Source of the DNA: an uncultured Roseateles sp.
GTDB taxonomy: Bacteria > Pseudomonadota > Gammaproteobacteria > Burkholderiales > Burkholderiaceae
DNA length: 29,083 nt
Assembly: GCA_946480605.1 (NCBI GenBank)
Contig: CAMLKW010000025.1
Coordinates: 1 to 29,083 of the forward strand
Reading direction: 5' to 3'
Of the stretch, positions 1 to 9,447 are shown piece by piece. A model generated the notes under the pieces. That model was not told where the DNA came from and ran no database searches. It was given only the letters and a program-made list of their open reading frames with translations. How positions within the stretch are numbered: the stretch's first letter is position 1; each line of letters begins with the position of its first letter. The position numbers and the translations under genes are program-made.

Positions 1-1554
1 CAGATCCGCGCGCTGTCCACCGAGCAGCTCAACGCGCTGGGCTCCGACCAGATCGGCGCGCTGACCACGATGCAGGTCGCCAGCCTGACCACGACACAAG
101 TCGCCGGTCTTGAGACGGAGGATGTGCAGGCGCTGACCAGTGATCAGTTCAAGGCCCTGTCCTCGGCCCAGCTCAGCGTACTGAGCACCGAGCAGATCAG
201 CGCCATTGAGACGCAGGACATCGGCGCCATCTCGACGGCCTCGCTGCGCGGGTTCGCGTCCGACGACCTGGCCGCGCTGAGCACGGAGCAGATCATCGCG
301 CTGAGCACGGCTCAGGTGGCGTCTCTGACGACCGCGCAGCTGGACGGACTGTCCACCGAGCAGATCGCCGCCTTCGAGACCGCTGACGTGGTCGCGCTGA
401 GCACACAGCAATTGCGTAGTCTGACCAGCGAGCAGTTCACGGGCTTTGAGTCTGCCCAGCTGACCGCGATGACGACAGCACAGCTGAACTCGCTGACGTC
501 CGATCAGATCCGCGCCATCGAGACCGAGGCCATCGTCGGCTTCGACAGCACCGACTTCGCGGCACTCAGCACTGCGGCGATGCGAGGCTTCAACACCGAG
601 CAGATCGTGGCCATGGCCAGCGAGGACCTGAAGGCGCTGAGCTCGGCCCAGATCGTCGCGCTGACGACGGAGCAGCTGCACGCCATCACCAGCGAGCAAG
701 TCGTGGGCATCGACGCCACCGACCTCGGCAAGCTGTCCATGGCCCAGGCCGGCTCCTTCACCTCCGAGGCGGTGCAGGCCATGTCCAGCGAGCAGCTGAA
801 CCAGCTGATCCCGGCCCAGGTCTCGCCCATCATCCTTGACCTGGACGGCGACGGCGTGGAAACCACGGCGGCGGCCGACGGCGTCAGCTACGACCTGCTG
901 GGCCGCGGGGTCTGGCAGCAGTGGGGCTGGGTGGGCGGCGGCGATGGCCTGCTGGTGCGCGACATCAACGGCGACGGCGTCATCAACGACGGCAAGGAGC
1001 TGTTCGGTGAAGGCACGGTGCTGGCGGACGGCAGCCGCGCCAAGGACGGCTACGCGGCGATGTCGGCCCTCGACAGCAACAACGACGGCAAGCTGGACGC
1101 CGCCGACCAGGCCTTCAAGGAACTGCAGGTCTGGATTGACGGCGACAAGGACGGCGTGACCGACAGCGGCGAGCTGAAGAGCCTGGCCGACCTGGGCATC
1201 GCCAACCTGAGCCTGCACGCGACCAGCTCGACGGCAACCGACAACGGCAACCTGATCGGCCTGGTGGGCAGCTACCAGACCACGGACGGCACCAGCCACC
1301 AGATGGCCGACGTTTGGTTCAGCCGCGACCCGAACGGCAACACCAGCACGACCGCCCCGGCGACCGGCACCGACGCCACGGTACAGCTGCAGCTCAGCGA
1401 CGTGCTGGCCGCACCGAGCGAGCTGACGCTGCCGGGCTCCACGCCGGAGGCCAACCTGGTCACGGCGCCGGTACCGACCGTCGACCCGCTGCTGGCGGTG
1501 AAGCCCAAGACCACGGAGGAAGACGAACTGAATCGTCAACCGCCGCTGATCTGA
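1..1554 (+). CDS. octapeptide-repeat, EF-hand-like secreted protein (5' end missing)
   Basis: The reading frame is open from base 1 to the TGA ending at 1554, so the N-terminus lies outside the window; the ATG at 70 is inside the repeats and is not a credible start. Bases 13-828 encode 34 consecutive octads of the form L-[ST]-[ST]-x-Q-[ILV]-x-x with no break in register. From about 826 a domain begins with DLDGDGVET, followed by DINGDGVINDGKELFG, DSNNDGKLDAAD and DGDKDGVTDSGEL. These are Asp-rich EF-hand-like calcium loops of the kind seen near the C-termini of type I secreted proteins such as FrpC-like ones. A low-complexity Thr/Ala/Pro linker and an acidic tail ending QPPLI follow. There is no RTX nonapeptide block. 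I infer a surface or secreted structural protein exported by the type I system at 18508-23538. It is a paralogue of the next gene. Confidence 0.85.
   Translation, partial: QIRALSTEQLNALGSDQIGALTTMQVASLTTTQVAGLETEDVQALTSDQFKALSSAQLSVLSTEQISAIETQDIGAISTASLRGFASDDLAALSTEQIIALSTAQVASLTTAQLDGLSTEQIAAFETADVVALSTQQLRSLTSEQFTGFESAQLTAMTTAQLNSLTSDQIRAIETEAIVGFDSTDFAALSTAAMRGFNTEQIVAMASEDLKALSSAQIVALTTEQLHAITSEQVVGIDATDLGKLSMAQAGSFTSEAVQAMSSEQLNQLIPAQVSPIILDLDGDGVETTAAADGVSYDLLGRGVWQQWGWVGGGDGLLVRDINGDGVINDGKELFGEGTVLADGSRAKDGYAAMSALDSNNDGKLDAADQAFKELQVWIDGDKDGVTDSGELKSLADLGIANLSLHATSSTATDNGNLIGLVGSYQTTDGTSHQMADVWFSRDPNGNTSTTAPATGTDATVQLQLSDVLAAPSELTLPGSTPEANLVTAPVPTVDPLLAVKPKTTEEDELNRQPPLI
13..828 (+). 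repeat. 24-bp (octapeptide) tandem repeat, 34 units
   Basis: Each 24-bp unit encodes L-[ST]-[ST]-x-Q-[ILV]-x-x. The leucine codons at 13 and 805 are separated by exactly 33 x 24 bases, so there is no net insertion or deletion. Units with Asp instead of Gln at the fifth position and Glu/Asp at the second recur every seventh octad (starts 205, 373, 541, 709), giving a 168-bp higher-order spacing. Copies differ at many synonymous sites, which indicates that the protein pattern is maintained rather than freshly duplicated. Confidence 0.9.
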
Positions 1555-1573
1555 TCAAGAAGTCGCAGTCATG

Positions 1574-1605
1574 ACGTCGGCGGTGCTCACAGGTGCCGCC
1601 GACGT
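1574..1605 (+). terminator. hairpin between the two repeat genes, possible terminator
   Basis: A perfect 10-bp inverted repeat (ACGTCGGCGG at 1574-1583 and CCGCCGACGT at 1596-1605) with a 12-nt loop lies 20 bases after the stop of the first repeat gene. The following TTATTC is only a weak T-tract, so intrinsic termination is likely but not certain. The rest of the 1555-1660 gap shows no gene and no convincing promoter. Confidence 0.5.
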
Positions 1606-1660
1606 TATTCACAATGGCGGAGCATCCTCCAACCGCCTGACGCCCTGAGGGCGCCGAGCC

Positions 1661-4600
1661 ATGGCCACCGTCAACACGCCCACCCCCGAGCAACTGGCTC
1701 AGCTCACCACCAAGGAGCTGAACACACTGAGTGCGGCGGTGTGGGCCACTTTCACACCGGCGCACATCGCGGCGCTGACGGCCGAGCAGGTGGCGGCGCT
1801 GAAGCCCACCGCCTTCAGCAAGCTGCCGGCCGAGCTGATGGCTTCGTTCTCGCCGGACAACCTGCAGGTGCTGAGCACCTCGGTCATCAAGGCGCTGAAC
1901 ACGGCGCAGGTCGCCGCGCTGACCGTCGAAGAGTTCGGCGTGCTGACACCCGGCCAGGTCGCGTCGCTGCAACCCAAGCAGCTGCTGGTCGTGTCGGTGG
2001 ACCAGTTCAGCGCGCTGACCGTCGACCAGGTGACGCTGCTGACCCCCACCCAGGTCAAGGCGCTGACCACCGACCTGATGGCCGCGCTGCTGCCCGAGGA
2101 GCTGGGCGCACTGAGCGCCAAGACCGTCGCCGCACTGAGTGCGGCACAGATGCGCGCACTCAGCGCCGAACAGGCGCAGGGCCTGACGCCCGACCAGGCT
2201 GCCGTGTTCACCGGCACCCAGGGCTCGGGCCTGAGCGCCGAGCTGCTGGGGGCGCTGGCGCCGGAGACGCTGGCCAGCCTGTCCACGGCAGCAATACGTG
2301 CGATCGCGTCGAGCACGCTGGCGGAGCTGGCGCCGGAGCTGATCCAGCAATTCAGCCCCACGCAGATCGCTGCCCTGGCCGCCAGCCAAATCGCCGCCCT
2401 GGGCACGGCCGGCCTGGACGCGCTGACCGCCGAGCAGCTGCAAGGCCTGAGCAGCGTGCAGATCCGTGGCCTCAGCACCGCTCAGGTCTCGGCACTGTCC
2501 GGCGAGGACTTGGTGGCCCTAGGCAGCCGCGGCCTCGCCAGCTTCACGTCCGCGCAGATCTCCACGCTGAGCGTCGAGCAGGTCGGCGCGCTGGAAACCC
2601 GCCAGTTCGCCGGCATGACCTCGGCCCAGGCCGTGGGCCTGTCCAGCGCGCAGCTGGCCGGCCTGTCCGCCGAGGCGCTGGGGGCGCTGTCCACCAGCGC
2701 CATTCGCGGCCTGCGCGACCAGGTCATCGCCAGCCTCAGCGACGAGCAGGTCGGCGGCCTCAGCACGCGGCAGATCGCGTCTCTGACCTCCAAGCAGATC
2801 GCCGCCTTCGACACCGGCGACATCGTCGCGCTCAGCAGCCAGCAGATCCAGGCGCTGGGCTCGGCCCAGCTGGCCGGCTTCAGCAGCCAGCAGATCGCGG
2901 CCATCGAGGTCGACGACCTGGCCGCGCTGCGCACTGCCACCATCAAGGGGCTGAAAAGCTCGCAGATGGCCGGCCTCACCACCGAGCAGGTGGTGGCGCT
3001 GACCACCGCCCAGGTCGCGGCGATGACGTCCGCGCAGCTCAACGGACTCAGCAGCGACCAGGTCCGCGCCCTCGAGCTGGCGGACCTTCAGGCCATAGGC
3101 ACCAAAGCCTTGCAGACGCTGTCGTCCACGCTGCTGAACGCGCTGAGTACCGAACAGGTCGAGGCCCTGTCCACCGGCCAGGTGCGCTCGCTGACCGGCA
3201 ACCAGATCCAGGGCCTGGTGCCGGATCAGCTGAACACGCTGAACACGCAGCAGTTCGGTGCGCTGAGCTCCAAACAGGTCGTCGCACTGACCGGCACGCA
3301 GATGGCAGGCCTGCAGACCGAGGACTTCGCCGCGCTGTCGTCCAGCGCCTTCAAGGCCATCACACCGACCCAGCTGGGCTCGCTGGAGACGCCGCTGGTG
3401 CAGGCCATCTCCACCGCGCAGACGGCGGCGCTCAGCTCCAAGCAGATCACCGGCCTGACGCCCGAGCAGCTGACGGTGCTGGCCACCGACTCGTTCACGG
3501 CCATCAGCACCAGCGCCGTGCGTGGCCTGCAGGCCGGCCAGTTGCAAAGCCTGGGTGAGCTCCAGCTCAACCTGCTGAGCACCCGCCAGGTCGCCAGCCT
3601 CACCTCCGCCCAGCTCGGCGCGCTGACCAACGAGCAACTCAACACGCTGGTCAGCGACCAGTGGGCCGCCCTGACCTCCAAGCAGATCGCCGGCCTGGCC
3701 GCCGACCGCTGGGACCAGTTCTCGGCCGATCGCATCGCCTCGCTCAGCACCGGCACGCTGCGCAGCCTCAGCGCCGAGCAGGTGCGCGACTTCAGCCTGG
3801 AGCAGTGGTCCGCCATGGGCTCGCGGCAGTTGGCGGCGCTGAGCTCCAAGCAGATCGCCGAGATCGCGACCGACGAGATGCCCTGGCTGTCCGCCGAGGC
3901 GCTGCGCGCGATCACGACGTCCGCCATCCAGGGCCTGAGCGCCAACCAGCTGCGCAACCTCGACCCCGGCCAGGCCGCGCTGCTGACGCCCGCCCAGGTG
4001 GCGGCGCTGAGCACGCGCCAGCTGGCCGAGCTGACGACCGACGCGCTCGCGGCGCTGACCACCGCACAGGTGTCGGCCATGACGGTCAAGCAGCTCGCGA
4101 TGCTGACTACGGCGCAGATCGCCAACATCGAGCTGGAAGACATCGTGGCGCTGGGCACGCGCGGCATCGGCGCGTTCAAGGCGGCACAGATCGCGGCGAT
4201 GACGCCGGACCAGCTCACCGCGCTGAGCAGCGTGCAGGTCGGCGCACTGACCAGCGCGCAGCTGTCGCAGCTCAGCACCGAGCAGATCATGACCATCGTG
4301 GCCGACGACCTGGGCTCGCTGTCCACCACGGCGCTGCGCTCGCTGAGCAGCGAGCAGTTCTCGGCCTTCGGCGCCACCGAGCTGTCGCTGCTGAGCAGCC
4401 GCCAGCTGTCCACGCTCAGCTCGGCGCAGATCAAGGCCATCGACAGCGACGAGATCGCCGCCATCAACCCCGCGCTGTTCGGTGCCCTCGGCGCCGAACA
4501 GCTGCGCGGCATGACGAGCTCGCAGCTGATGGGCATCACGGTAGACCAGATCCCGCAGGTCTCCACCCAGGCGCTGAGCGCCCTCAGCAGCGAGCAGATC

Positions 4601-6910
4601 TCGCTGCTCGACACGACCCAGATCTCCTTCCTGACGTCGCGCCAGATCGCATCGCTGAATGAGTCGCACATCCGCGGCCTGGAGACCGACGACGTCATCG
4701 CGATGAGCGATTCGCAATGGGCGTCCATGGGCAGCCGCCAGCTCGGCTGGCTCAATTCGACCCAGGTCGCCGCCATCGAGGCGGCCGACGTGACCGCCAT
4801 CGCCACCGGCGCCATCCGCGGGCTGAGCACGCAGGCCATGACCTGGCTGCAGACCGAGCAGATCGCGTCGCTCAGCAGCCAGCAGGTCTCGGCCCTGCTG
4901 AGCGCCCAGGTGCGTGCGCTGGGCACGGAGGACTTCGCCGCGCTGTCGGCCGACGCGCTGCAGGGGCTCAGCAGCGCCGCGATGCAGTCGCTGACCTCGC
5001 AGCAGACCAACGCCTTGTCGCTGGGCCAAATGGCGCAGATGGGCTCGCAACAGCTGCGCCTGATGTCCACCGCCGGCATCGCCGGGCTGAGCACCGACGT
5101 CATTCCCAACCTCACATCGCAGCAGATCGCATCGCTGAGCACTGGCCAGATCCGCGCCTTCACCAGCGACCAGCTGCAGCTGCTGACCGTCGATGGTCTC
5201 AACGCCTTCGGTACCGCGCAGTTCCGCGGCTTCACGTCGGCGCAGCTGGACATCCTCAGCTCCGAGCAGGTCTCGGCGCTGAGCAGCACGCTGCTGGGCT
5301 CGCTGACCAGCGCGCAGGTGCGCGGCCTGTCCACCGACGACCTGACGCTGTTCGACGCCGACGACATCGCCGGCCTCAGCACCGCGGCGCTGAACGGCAT
5401 GACGTCCAGCCAGATCGGCATCCTCAATGCCGTGCAGGCCATCGCATTGAGCACGCAGCAGATCGCCGCACTGTCCAGCACCGCGCTGAACGCGCTGGGC
5501 ACCGAGGCCTTCGACGCCCTCAGCAGCGAGCAACTGGCCGCGCTGTCACCGGCCCAACTGGGCAAGCTGTCCACCGAGAACGTCGCGCTGCTGAGCGGCG
5601 ACGACCTGCAGGCGCTGACGTCTGCGCAGATGGCGGCGTTCGGCACGCGCCAGATCGAGGCCCTTGCCACCGAGGCCATCACGGCCATTGACGCCGAGCA
5701 CCTGAATGCCTTCACCACCCGGCAGGTGCGCGCATTCACAACCGAGCAGATGGCAGCCATCGAGAGCGAAGACCTGGCCGCCTGGAACACCGCCGCACTG
5801 CGCTCGCTGAGCACCGCCCAGTTCGAAGCGCTGCACAGCGAGCAGATCGGCGCCTTCACCGCCCAGCAGATCCAGGTGTTCAGTTCGGCTCAGCTGCGCA
5901 CCTTGAACAGCGACGAGATCGCGTCGTTCACGACGCAACAGGTGGCCTCGTTCAGCACGCGCACGCTGGCCAGCTTCTCCACCGAGCAGATGCAGGCCTT
6001 CGAGACCGAAGACCTGAGCATGCTCAGCTCGGCGCAGCTGCGCTCGCTGTCCACCGCACAGTTGGTGGCGTTGCTGCCCGAGCAGATCCCCGGCCTGGAC
6101 AGTGCCGACATGCGCGGCCTCAGCATGGCGCAGGTCAGCGCCTTCACGCCGGCGCAGATCGCCGCGATGAGCCCCGGCCAGGTGGACGCCTTGTTCGCGG
6201 CCACGCCCATCGTGCTGGACCTGGACGGCGGCGGCGTGAACACGCTGGCGGCCAGCCAGGGCGTGCAGTTCGACCTGAACGGCACCGGCAACGCCCAGCA
6301 ATGGGGCTGGGTGGGCGGCGGCGACGGCCTGCTGGTGCGCGACCTGAACGCCAACGGCCTCATCGATGGCGGCCAGGAGCTGTTCGGATCAGGCACCCAG
6401 TTGGCCAACGGCCTGCGTGCCGGCAACGGCTACGCCGCCATGCTGGCGCTGGACGACAACCTCGACGGCCGCCTCAGCGCCGCAGACGCGGCCTTCGCGC
6501 AGTTGCAGGTCTGGGTGGATGCCAATCACGACGGCGTCACCGACGCCCGTGAACTGCGTAGCCTGGCGGATCTGCAGATCGTTTCGCTGGACCTGAATGC
6601 GCAGAAGGGCGAGGCGACCGACCATGGCAACCTGCTCGGCCTGACCTCAAGCTATACGACGGCCGACGGCCAGCGCCACGACATGGCAGACGTCTGGTTC
6701 GCCAAACAGGCGGCCGAGGCACCCGCGCCGCTGCCGGCGGCCAGCGAGCTGCTCAGCGCACCGGCGACGGACCTGCTGGCGGGATTGGGCACCGGCTCGG
6801 GTGAGGCGGCATCTCAAGCGGCAGCAGATCCGGCCGTGGCGCCGGCTCAGCGCTTGCCATGGCGGGAGCGCGGGCTGGACGATGATGCGGGCTGGACCCC
6901 GCTCATCTGA
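1661..6910 (+). CDS. giant octapeptide-repeat protein with EF-hand-like C-terminal domain
   Basis: This 1749-residue protein has a six-residue lead (MATVNT), then residues 7-1510 made entirely of 188 octads, L/F-[ST]-[ST/P]-x-Q-[ILV]-x-x. From about 1516 comes a calcium-binding-type domain ([50 protein letters not shown]) homologous to that of the upstream gene, though the first loop has lost an Asp. An Ala/Pro-rich linker leads to an acidic tail ending [10 protein letters not shown]. No Sec signal peptide or membrane segment is present, which fits type I export by a C-terminal signal. The ATG at 1661 has only a weak purine stretch before it, but the octads begin immediately after it. The stop is 2 nt before the next ATG. 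Function is unknown; an adhesin, S-layer-like or matrix role is inference. Long antisense frames here are shadows of the repeats. Confidence 0.88.
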   Translation: MATVNTPTPEQLAQLTTKELNTLSAAVWATFTPAHIAALTAEQVAALKPTAFSKLPAELMASFSPDNLQVLSTSVIKALNTAQVAALTVEEFGVLTPGQVASLQPKQLLVVSVDQFSALTVDQVTLLTPTQVKALTTDLMAALLPEELGALSAKTVAALSAAQMRALSAEQAQGLTPDQAAVFTGTQGSGLSAELLGALAPETLASLSTAAIRAIASSTLAELAPELIQQFSPTQIAALAASQIAALGTAGLDALTAEQLQGLSSVQIRGLSTAQVSALSGEDLVALGSRGLASFTSAQISTLSVEQVGALETRQFAGMTSAQAVGLSSAQLAGLSAEALGALSTSAIRGLRDQVIASLSDEQVGGLSTRQIASLTSKQIAAFDTGDIVALSSQQIQALGSAQLAGFSSQQIAAIEVDDLAALRTATIKGLKSSQMAGLTTEQVVALTTAQVAAMTSAQLNGLSSDQVRALELADLQAIGTKALQTLSSTLLNALSTEQVEALSTGQVRSLTGNQIQGLVPDQLNTLNTQQFGALSSKQVVALTGTQMAGLQTEDFAALSSSAFKAITPTQLGSLETPLVQAISTAQTAALSSKQITGLTPEQLTVLATDSFTAISTSAVRGLQAGQLQSLGELQLNLLSTRQVASLTSAQLGALTNEQLNTLVSDQWAALTSKQIAGLAADRWDQFSADRIASLSTGTLRSLSAEQVRDFSLEQWSAMGSRQLAALSSKQIAEIATDEMPWLSAEALRAITTSAIQGLSANQLRNLDPGQAALLTPAQVAALSTRQLAELTTDALAALTTAQVSAMTVKQLAMLTTAQIANIELEDIVALGTRGIGAFKAAQIAAMTPDQLTALSSVQVGALTSAQLSQLSTEQIMTIVADDLGSLSTTALRSLSSEQFSAFGATELSLLSSRQLSTLSSAQIKAIDSDEIAAINPALFGALGAEQLRGMTSSQLMGITVDQIPQVSTQALSALSSEQISLLDTTQISFLTSRQIASLNESHIRGLETDDVIAMSDSQWASMGSRQLGWLNSTQVAAIEAADVTAIATGAIRGLSTQAMTWLQTEQIASLSSQQVSALLSAQVRALGTEDFAALSADALQGLSSAAMQSLTSQQTNALSLGQMAQMGSQQLRLMSTAGIAGLSTDVIPNLTSQQIASLSTGQIRAFTSDQLQLLTVDGLNAFGTAQFRGFTSAQLDILSSEQVSALSSTLLGSLTSAQVRGLSTDDLTLFDADDIAGLSTAALNGMTSSQIGILNAVQAIALSTQQIAALSSTALNALGTEAFDALSSEQLAALSPAQLGKLSTENVALLSGDDLQALTSAQMAAFGTRQIEALATEAITAIDAEHLNAFTTRQVRAFTTEQMAAIESEDLAAWNTAALRSLSTAQFEALHSEQIGAFTAQQIQVFSSAQLRTLNSDEIASFTTQQVASFSTRTLASFSTEQMQAFETEDLSMLSSAQLRSLSTAQLVALLPEQIPGLDSADMRGLSMAQVSAFTPAQIAAMSPGQVDALFAATPIVLDLDGGGVNTLAASQGVQFDLNGTGNAQQWGWVGGGDGLLVRDLNANGLIDGGQELFGSGTQLANGLRAGNGYAAMLALDDNLDGRLSAADAAFAQLQVWVDANHDGVTDARELRSLADLQIVSLDLNAQKGEATDHGNLLGLTSSYTTADGQRHDMADVWFAKQAAEAPAPLPAASELLSAPATDLLAGLGTGSGEAASQAAADPAVAPAQRLPWRERGLDDDAGWTPLI
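1679..6190 (+). repeat. 188 tandem 24-bp units arranged in a 408-bp superrepeat
   Basis: The block is exactly 188 x 24 bp. Classifying octads by whether the fifth residue is Gln reveals a 17-octad (136-residue, 408-bp) superperiod. Octads 2, 19, 36 and so on to 172 (starts 1703 + 408k) all lack Gln, while octads 5, 22 ... 175 and 16, 33 ... 186 all have it. 188 equals 11 x 17 + 1. The preceding octads in the first series (18, 35, 52, 69, 86, 103, 137, 154, 171) are mostly acidic, of the type IEVDDLAA. Confidence 0.85.
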
Positions 6911-6912
6911 CC

Positions 6913-7404
6913 ATGACCGCCTCAGACCCTGACGCCCCCCAGATCCACCCTCTTTCCGACGCGCAAAGCCCCCACATCGGGCCGCGCACGCGCGTCTGGC
7001 AGTTCTGCGTGATCCTGCCCGGCGCCCGCATCGGCGCCGACTGCAACATCAACGCCCAGGTGCTGGTGGAGAACGACGTGGTGGTGGGCGACCGCGTGAC
7101 GCTGAAATCCGGCGTGCAGCTGTGGGACGGCCTGCGGGTGGAAGACGATGTCTTCATCGGCCCCAACGCCACCTTCACCAACGACCGCCTGCCACGTTCG
7201 CGCCAGCGGCCCGAGGCCTTCCAGCAGACCGTCATCGAACGCGGCGCCTCCATCGGCGCCAACGCCACCATCCTGGGCGGCGTGCGCATCGGTGCTGGCG
7301 CGCTCATCGGCGCGGGCAGCGTGGTGACCAAGGACGTACCGGCGGGCGAGCTGTGGGTGGGCAACCCGGCACGCTCGCGCGGGCCGGTGCCGGCGAAAGG
7401 CTAG
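6913..7404 (+). CDS. hexapeptide-repeat (left-handed beta-helix) sugar N-acetyltransferase
   Basis: A 163-residue protein with isoleucine/valine-rich hexapeptide repeats throughout ([45 protein letters not shown]) and the signature [22 protein letters not shown] of WbbJ/FdtC/WlbB-type acyltransferases. These transfer acetyl from acetyl-CoA to the amino group of a nucleotide-linked amino sugar in the cytoplasm. It is close in sequence to the N-terminal half of the convergent gene at 8500-9447, so the two are paralogues. The ATG lies 2 nt after the stop of the giant repeat gene, which suggests translational coupling. Its stop overlaps the convergent transaminase stop in a shared CTAG (7401-7404). 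The exact sugar substrate cannot be read from the sequence. Confidence 0.85.
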   Translation: MTASDPDAPQIHPLSDAQSPHIGPRTRVWQFCVILPGARIGADCNINAQVLVENDVVVGDRVTLKSGVQLWDGLRVEDDVFIGPNATFTNDRLPRSRQRPEAFQQTVIERGASIGANATILGGVRIGAGALIGAGSVVTKDVPAGELWVGNPARSRGPVPAKG

Positions 7405-8543
7405 GCAACCGCCTTGACGGCGGCGACGACGCGCTCCACCTGCGCGTCACTCATGCCCGGCCACAGCGGCAGGCTCAGCACGCGCTGGTGCATGGCCTCG
7501 CTGATGGGAAAGTCGCCCTCGCCATAGCCCAGCTCGGCATAGGCCGGCTGCTGGTGCGGCGGCACGGGGTAGTGGATCAGCGTGCCGATGCCCTGCTTGG
7601 CCAGGTCGGCCTGCAGCCGGTCGCGGTCGTCGTGTTGAACGACGAACAGATGCCACGCCGAGTCCAGTCCTTCCGGCACCACCGGCAACTGCAGCGGTGC
7701 GCCGCTCAAGCCGTCCAACAGCATCGCGGCGAGCCGGCGGCGCTCCTGCGTCTGCGCCTGCAGCAGCGGCAGCTTGGCGGCCAGCACGGCCGCCTGGATC
7801 TCGTCCAGCCGCGAGTTCCGGCCCTTGACCTCGTTGTGATATTTCACCTTGGAACCGTAGTTGCGCAGCACGCGCACCTGGGCCATGGCCGCTGCATCGC
7901 TGCCGGTCACGCCGCCGCCGTCACCCATCGCGCCGAGGTTCTTGCCGGGGTAGAAGCTCCAGGCGGACAGGTCGGCGAGGCAGCCCACCGGGCGGCCGTG
8001 GTACTGCGCCGCATGCGCCTGGGCGCAGTCGTCCAGCACCTTCAGGCCATGCCGCTCGGCCACCAGGTTGATGGCACCCATGTCGGCCGGCAAGCCGTAC
8101 AGATGCACGGGCAGCAGCACCTTGGTGCGCGGCGTGATGGCGGCCTCGATCCGAGCCGGGTCCAGGTTGTAGGTGAGCGGGTCAGGCTCCACCGGCACCG
8201 GCGTCGCGCCGCACTGGCTGACGGCCAGCCAGGTCGCGATGTAGGTGTTGGACGGCACGATGACCTCGTCGCCCGGCCCCACGCCCAGCGCCTCCAGCCC
8301 CAGCGCCAGCGCGTCCAGCCCGTTGGCCACGCCGGCACAGTCGGCCGCGCCGACGCTGGCGGCGTAGGCGCGCTCGAAGGCTTTCAGCTCCTCGCCCAGC
8401 AAAAACCAGCCGCTGCCGGCGACGCGCAGCAGCGCGGCGTCGATATCGGCCTGCGCGGCGCGGTAGACCGGCTGCAGGTCCAGGAAGGGGATGGGCGCGT
8501 CAGCCACGGCGGTGCTCGGCAACGGCGGCGAGATAGTCGTCAT
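7401..8543 (-). CDS. DegT/DnrJ/EryC1 sugar aminotransferase (FdtB/QdtB-like)
   Basis: A PLP-dependent enzyme expected to transfer an amino group to a dTDP-3-keto-6-deoxyhexose. The family signature PFLDLQ opens the conserved part. The PLP lysine is K201 in [15 protein letters not shown], and DDCAQAHAA carries the cofactor-binding Asp. The length of 380 aa is usual. The ATG at 8543 overlaps the upstream gene by 44 nt. A GTG at 8507, overlapping the upstream stop as GTGGCTGA, would put the conserved PFLDLQ six residues from the start and is a serious alternative; neither has a good Shine-Dalgarno. It sits directly downstream of the WxcM-like isomerase/acetyltransferase, so the pair gives isomerase, transaminase and acetylase for Fuc3NAc or Qui3NAc synthesis. 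Which epimer is made is not decidable here. Confidence 0.88.
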   Translation of the reverse strand: MTTISPPLPSTAVADAPIPFLDLQPVYRAAQADIDAALLRVAGSGWFLLGEELKAFERAYAASVGAADCAGVANGLDALALGLEALGVGPGDEVIVPSNTYIATWLAVSQCGATPVPVEPDPLTYNLDPARIEAAITPRTKVLLPVHLYGLPADMGAINLVAERHGLKVLDDCAQAHAAQYHGRPVGCLADLSAWSFYPGKNLGAMGDGGGVTGSDAAAMAQVRVLRNYGSKVKYHNEVKGRNSRLDEIQAAVLAAKLPLLQAQTQERRRLAAMLLDGLSGAPLQLPVVPEGLDSAWHLFVVQHDDRDRLQADLAKQGIGTLIHYPVPPHQQPAYAELGYGEGDFPISEAMHQRVLSLPLWPGMSDAQVERVVAAVKAVA

Positions 8544-9447
8544 AGCTGCGGATGTAGTCGGCCGGGTCGTAGGGATCGGAGGCCAGCACCAGCAGCACGG
8601 CGTCGGCGCTGAAGCGGTACTGGATGCCCCAGACCATGGGCGGGATGTGCAGGCCCAGCAGCTGGCTGTCCAGCAGCACCTCGTCGCGGCGCTGGCCGTC
8701 GTCCAGCACCACGCTGAGGCTGCCCTTCACGCAGACCAGGAACTGGTGGCAGGCCTTGTGCGCATGCTCGCCGCGCACCTCGCGGCTGGGCACGTCGTAG
8801 ACCAGGAAGAAGCGCTCGGGCGTGAACGGCAGCTGCGCGTCGATCTGGCCCACGGTCAGCGAGCCGCGCATGTCGATGACCTTGGGCAGCTTGACCAGCG
8901 CCGCGCCGGGCACCTGCAGCGCCAGGTCGTCCGCATTGACGCGGCGGGCCGGCTCGGCGGGGCGGATGCCGGTGTCCACATAGCCGATCACATGGGCCGG
9001 GTTGCCGGCCACGATGGCGTTGGGCGGCACGTCGCGGGTCACGACGGCGCCGTCCTGCACCATGGCGCCGGCGCCTATGGTGAGCCCGGGGCGGATGGTG
9101 GCGTTGGCGCCGACGCTGGCACCCTGGCGCACCCAGGTGCGCAAGGGCGCCTCGGGGCGCTGCTTGCTGCGCGGGAAGGGGTCGTTGGAAAAGGTGACGT
9201 TGGGGCCGATGAAGACATCGTCGTCCACCTGCACGCCGTCCCACAGCTGCACACCGCACTTGACCGTCACGCGGTCGCCCAGTTGAACCTGGTTCTCGAT
9301 GAAAACGTGGTCGCAGATGTTGGCGTCCCGACCGATGCGGGCACCCGGCAGCACGTGGGCGAAGGCCCAGATGCGGCTGCCGGCACCGATATGCGGGCTC
9401 TCCACCAGGGCATGGCTGTGGATGAAGGGGGGCTGGGCGTCGCTCAT
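8500..9447 (-). CDS. WxcM-like bifunctional acetyltransferase / dTDP-sugar 3,4-ketoisomerase
   Basis: This 315-residue fusion has two domains. Residues 1 to about 160 form a hexapeptide-repeat acetyltransferase (ARIGRDANI, VQLGDRVTV, VFIGPNVTFSND, ASVGANATI). Residues from about 175 to the end form an RmlC-type cupin of the FdtA/QdtA family with the motif VRGEHAHKACHQFL containing the catalytic histidine region, then IPPMVWGIQYRFS. The cupin converts dTDP-4-keto-6-deoxyglucose to a 3-keto isomer, and the acetyltransferase acts after transamination by the next gene. The same domain order is known for Xanthomonas WxcM. Translation appears coupled to the transaminase downstream. No gene for making dTDP-4-keto-6-deoxyglucose (RmlA/RmlB) is in the window. 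Confidence 0.88.
   Translation of the reverse strand: MSDAQPPFIHSHALVESPHIGAGSRIWAFAHVLPGARIGRDANICDHVFIENQVQLGDRVTVKCGVQLWDGVQVDDDVFIGPNVTFSNDPFPRSKQRPEAPLRTWVRQGASVGANATIRPGLTIGAGAMVQDGAVVTRDVPPNAIVAGNPAHVIGYVDTGIRPAEPARRVNADDLALQVPGAALVKLPKVIDMRGSLTVGQIDAQLPFTPERFFLVYDVPSREVRGEHAHKACHQFLVCVKGSLSVVLDDGQRRDEVLLDSQLLGLHIPPMVWGIQYRFSADAVLLVLASDPYDPADYIRSYDDYLAAVAEHRRG

Noticed and set aside
1318..1335. Asp-Pro in WFSRDPNG as a FrpC-type self-cleavage site.
   Set aside because: In FrpC the cleaved Asp-Pro lies on the N-terminal side of the processing module. Here it is after the calcium-type domain and is absent from the paralogue.
2519..5859. Very long open frames on the minus strand (up to about 1000 codons) opposite the giant repeat gene.
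   Set aside because: They are by-products of a GC-rich 24-bp repeat. They encode Arg/Gly/Gln-rich or Ser/Ala/Cys-rich low-complexity sequence with no domain, and the plus frame is clearly the coding one.
1679..6190. Regular 24-bp periodicity as a possible CRISPR array or minisatellite.
   Set aside because: There are no spacers, the unit is a codon-phased protein repeat, and variation follows protein constraints.
1679..6190. Resemblance of LTPDQ/LTPEQ octads to the first helix of TAL effector repeats.
   Set aside because: TAL repeats are 33-35 residues with a diresidue code. Here the unit is 8 residues with no second helix or code positions, so the likeness is limited to a helix-capping motif.
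1..6910. RTX nonapeptide repeats (GGxGxDxxx) in the two large proteins.
   Set aside because: I looked for them and found none; only EF-hand-like DxNxDG loops occur at the C-terminal ends.
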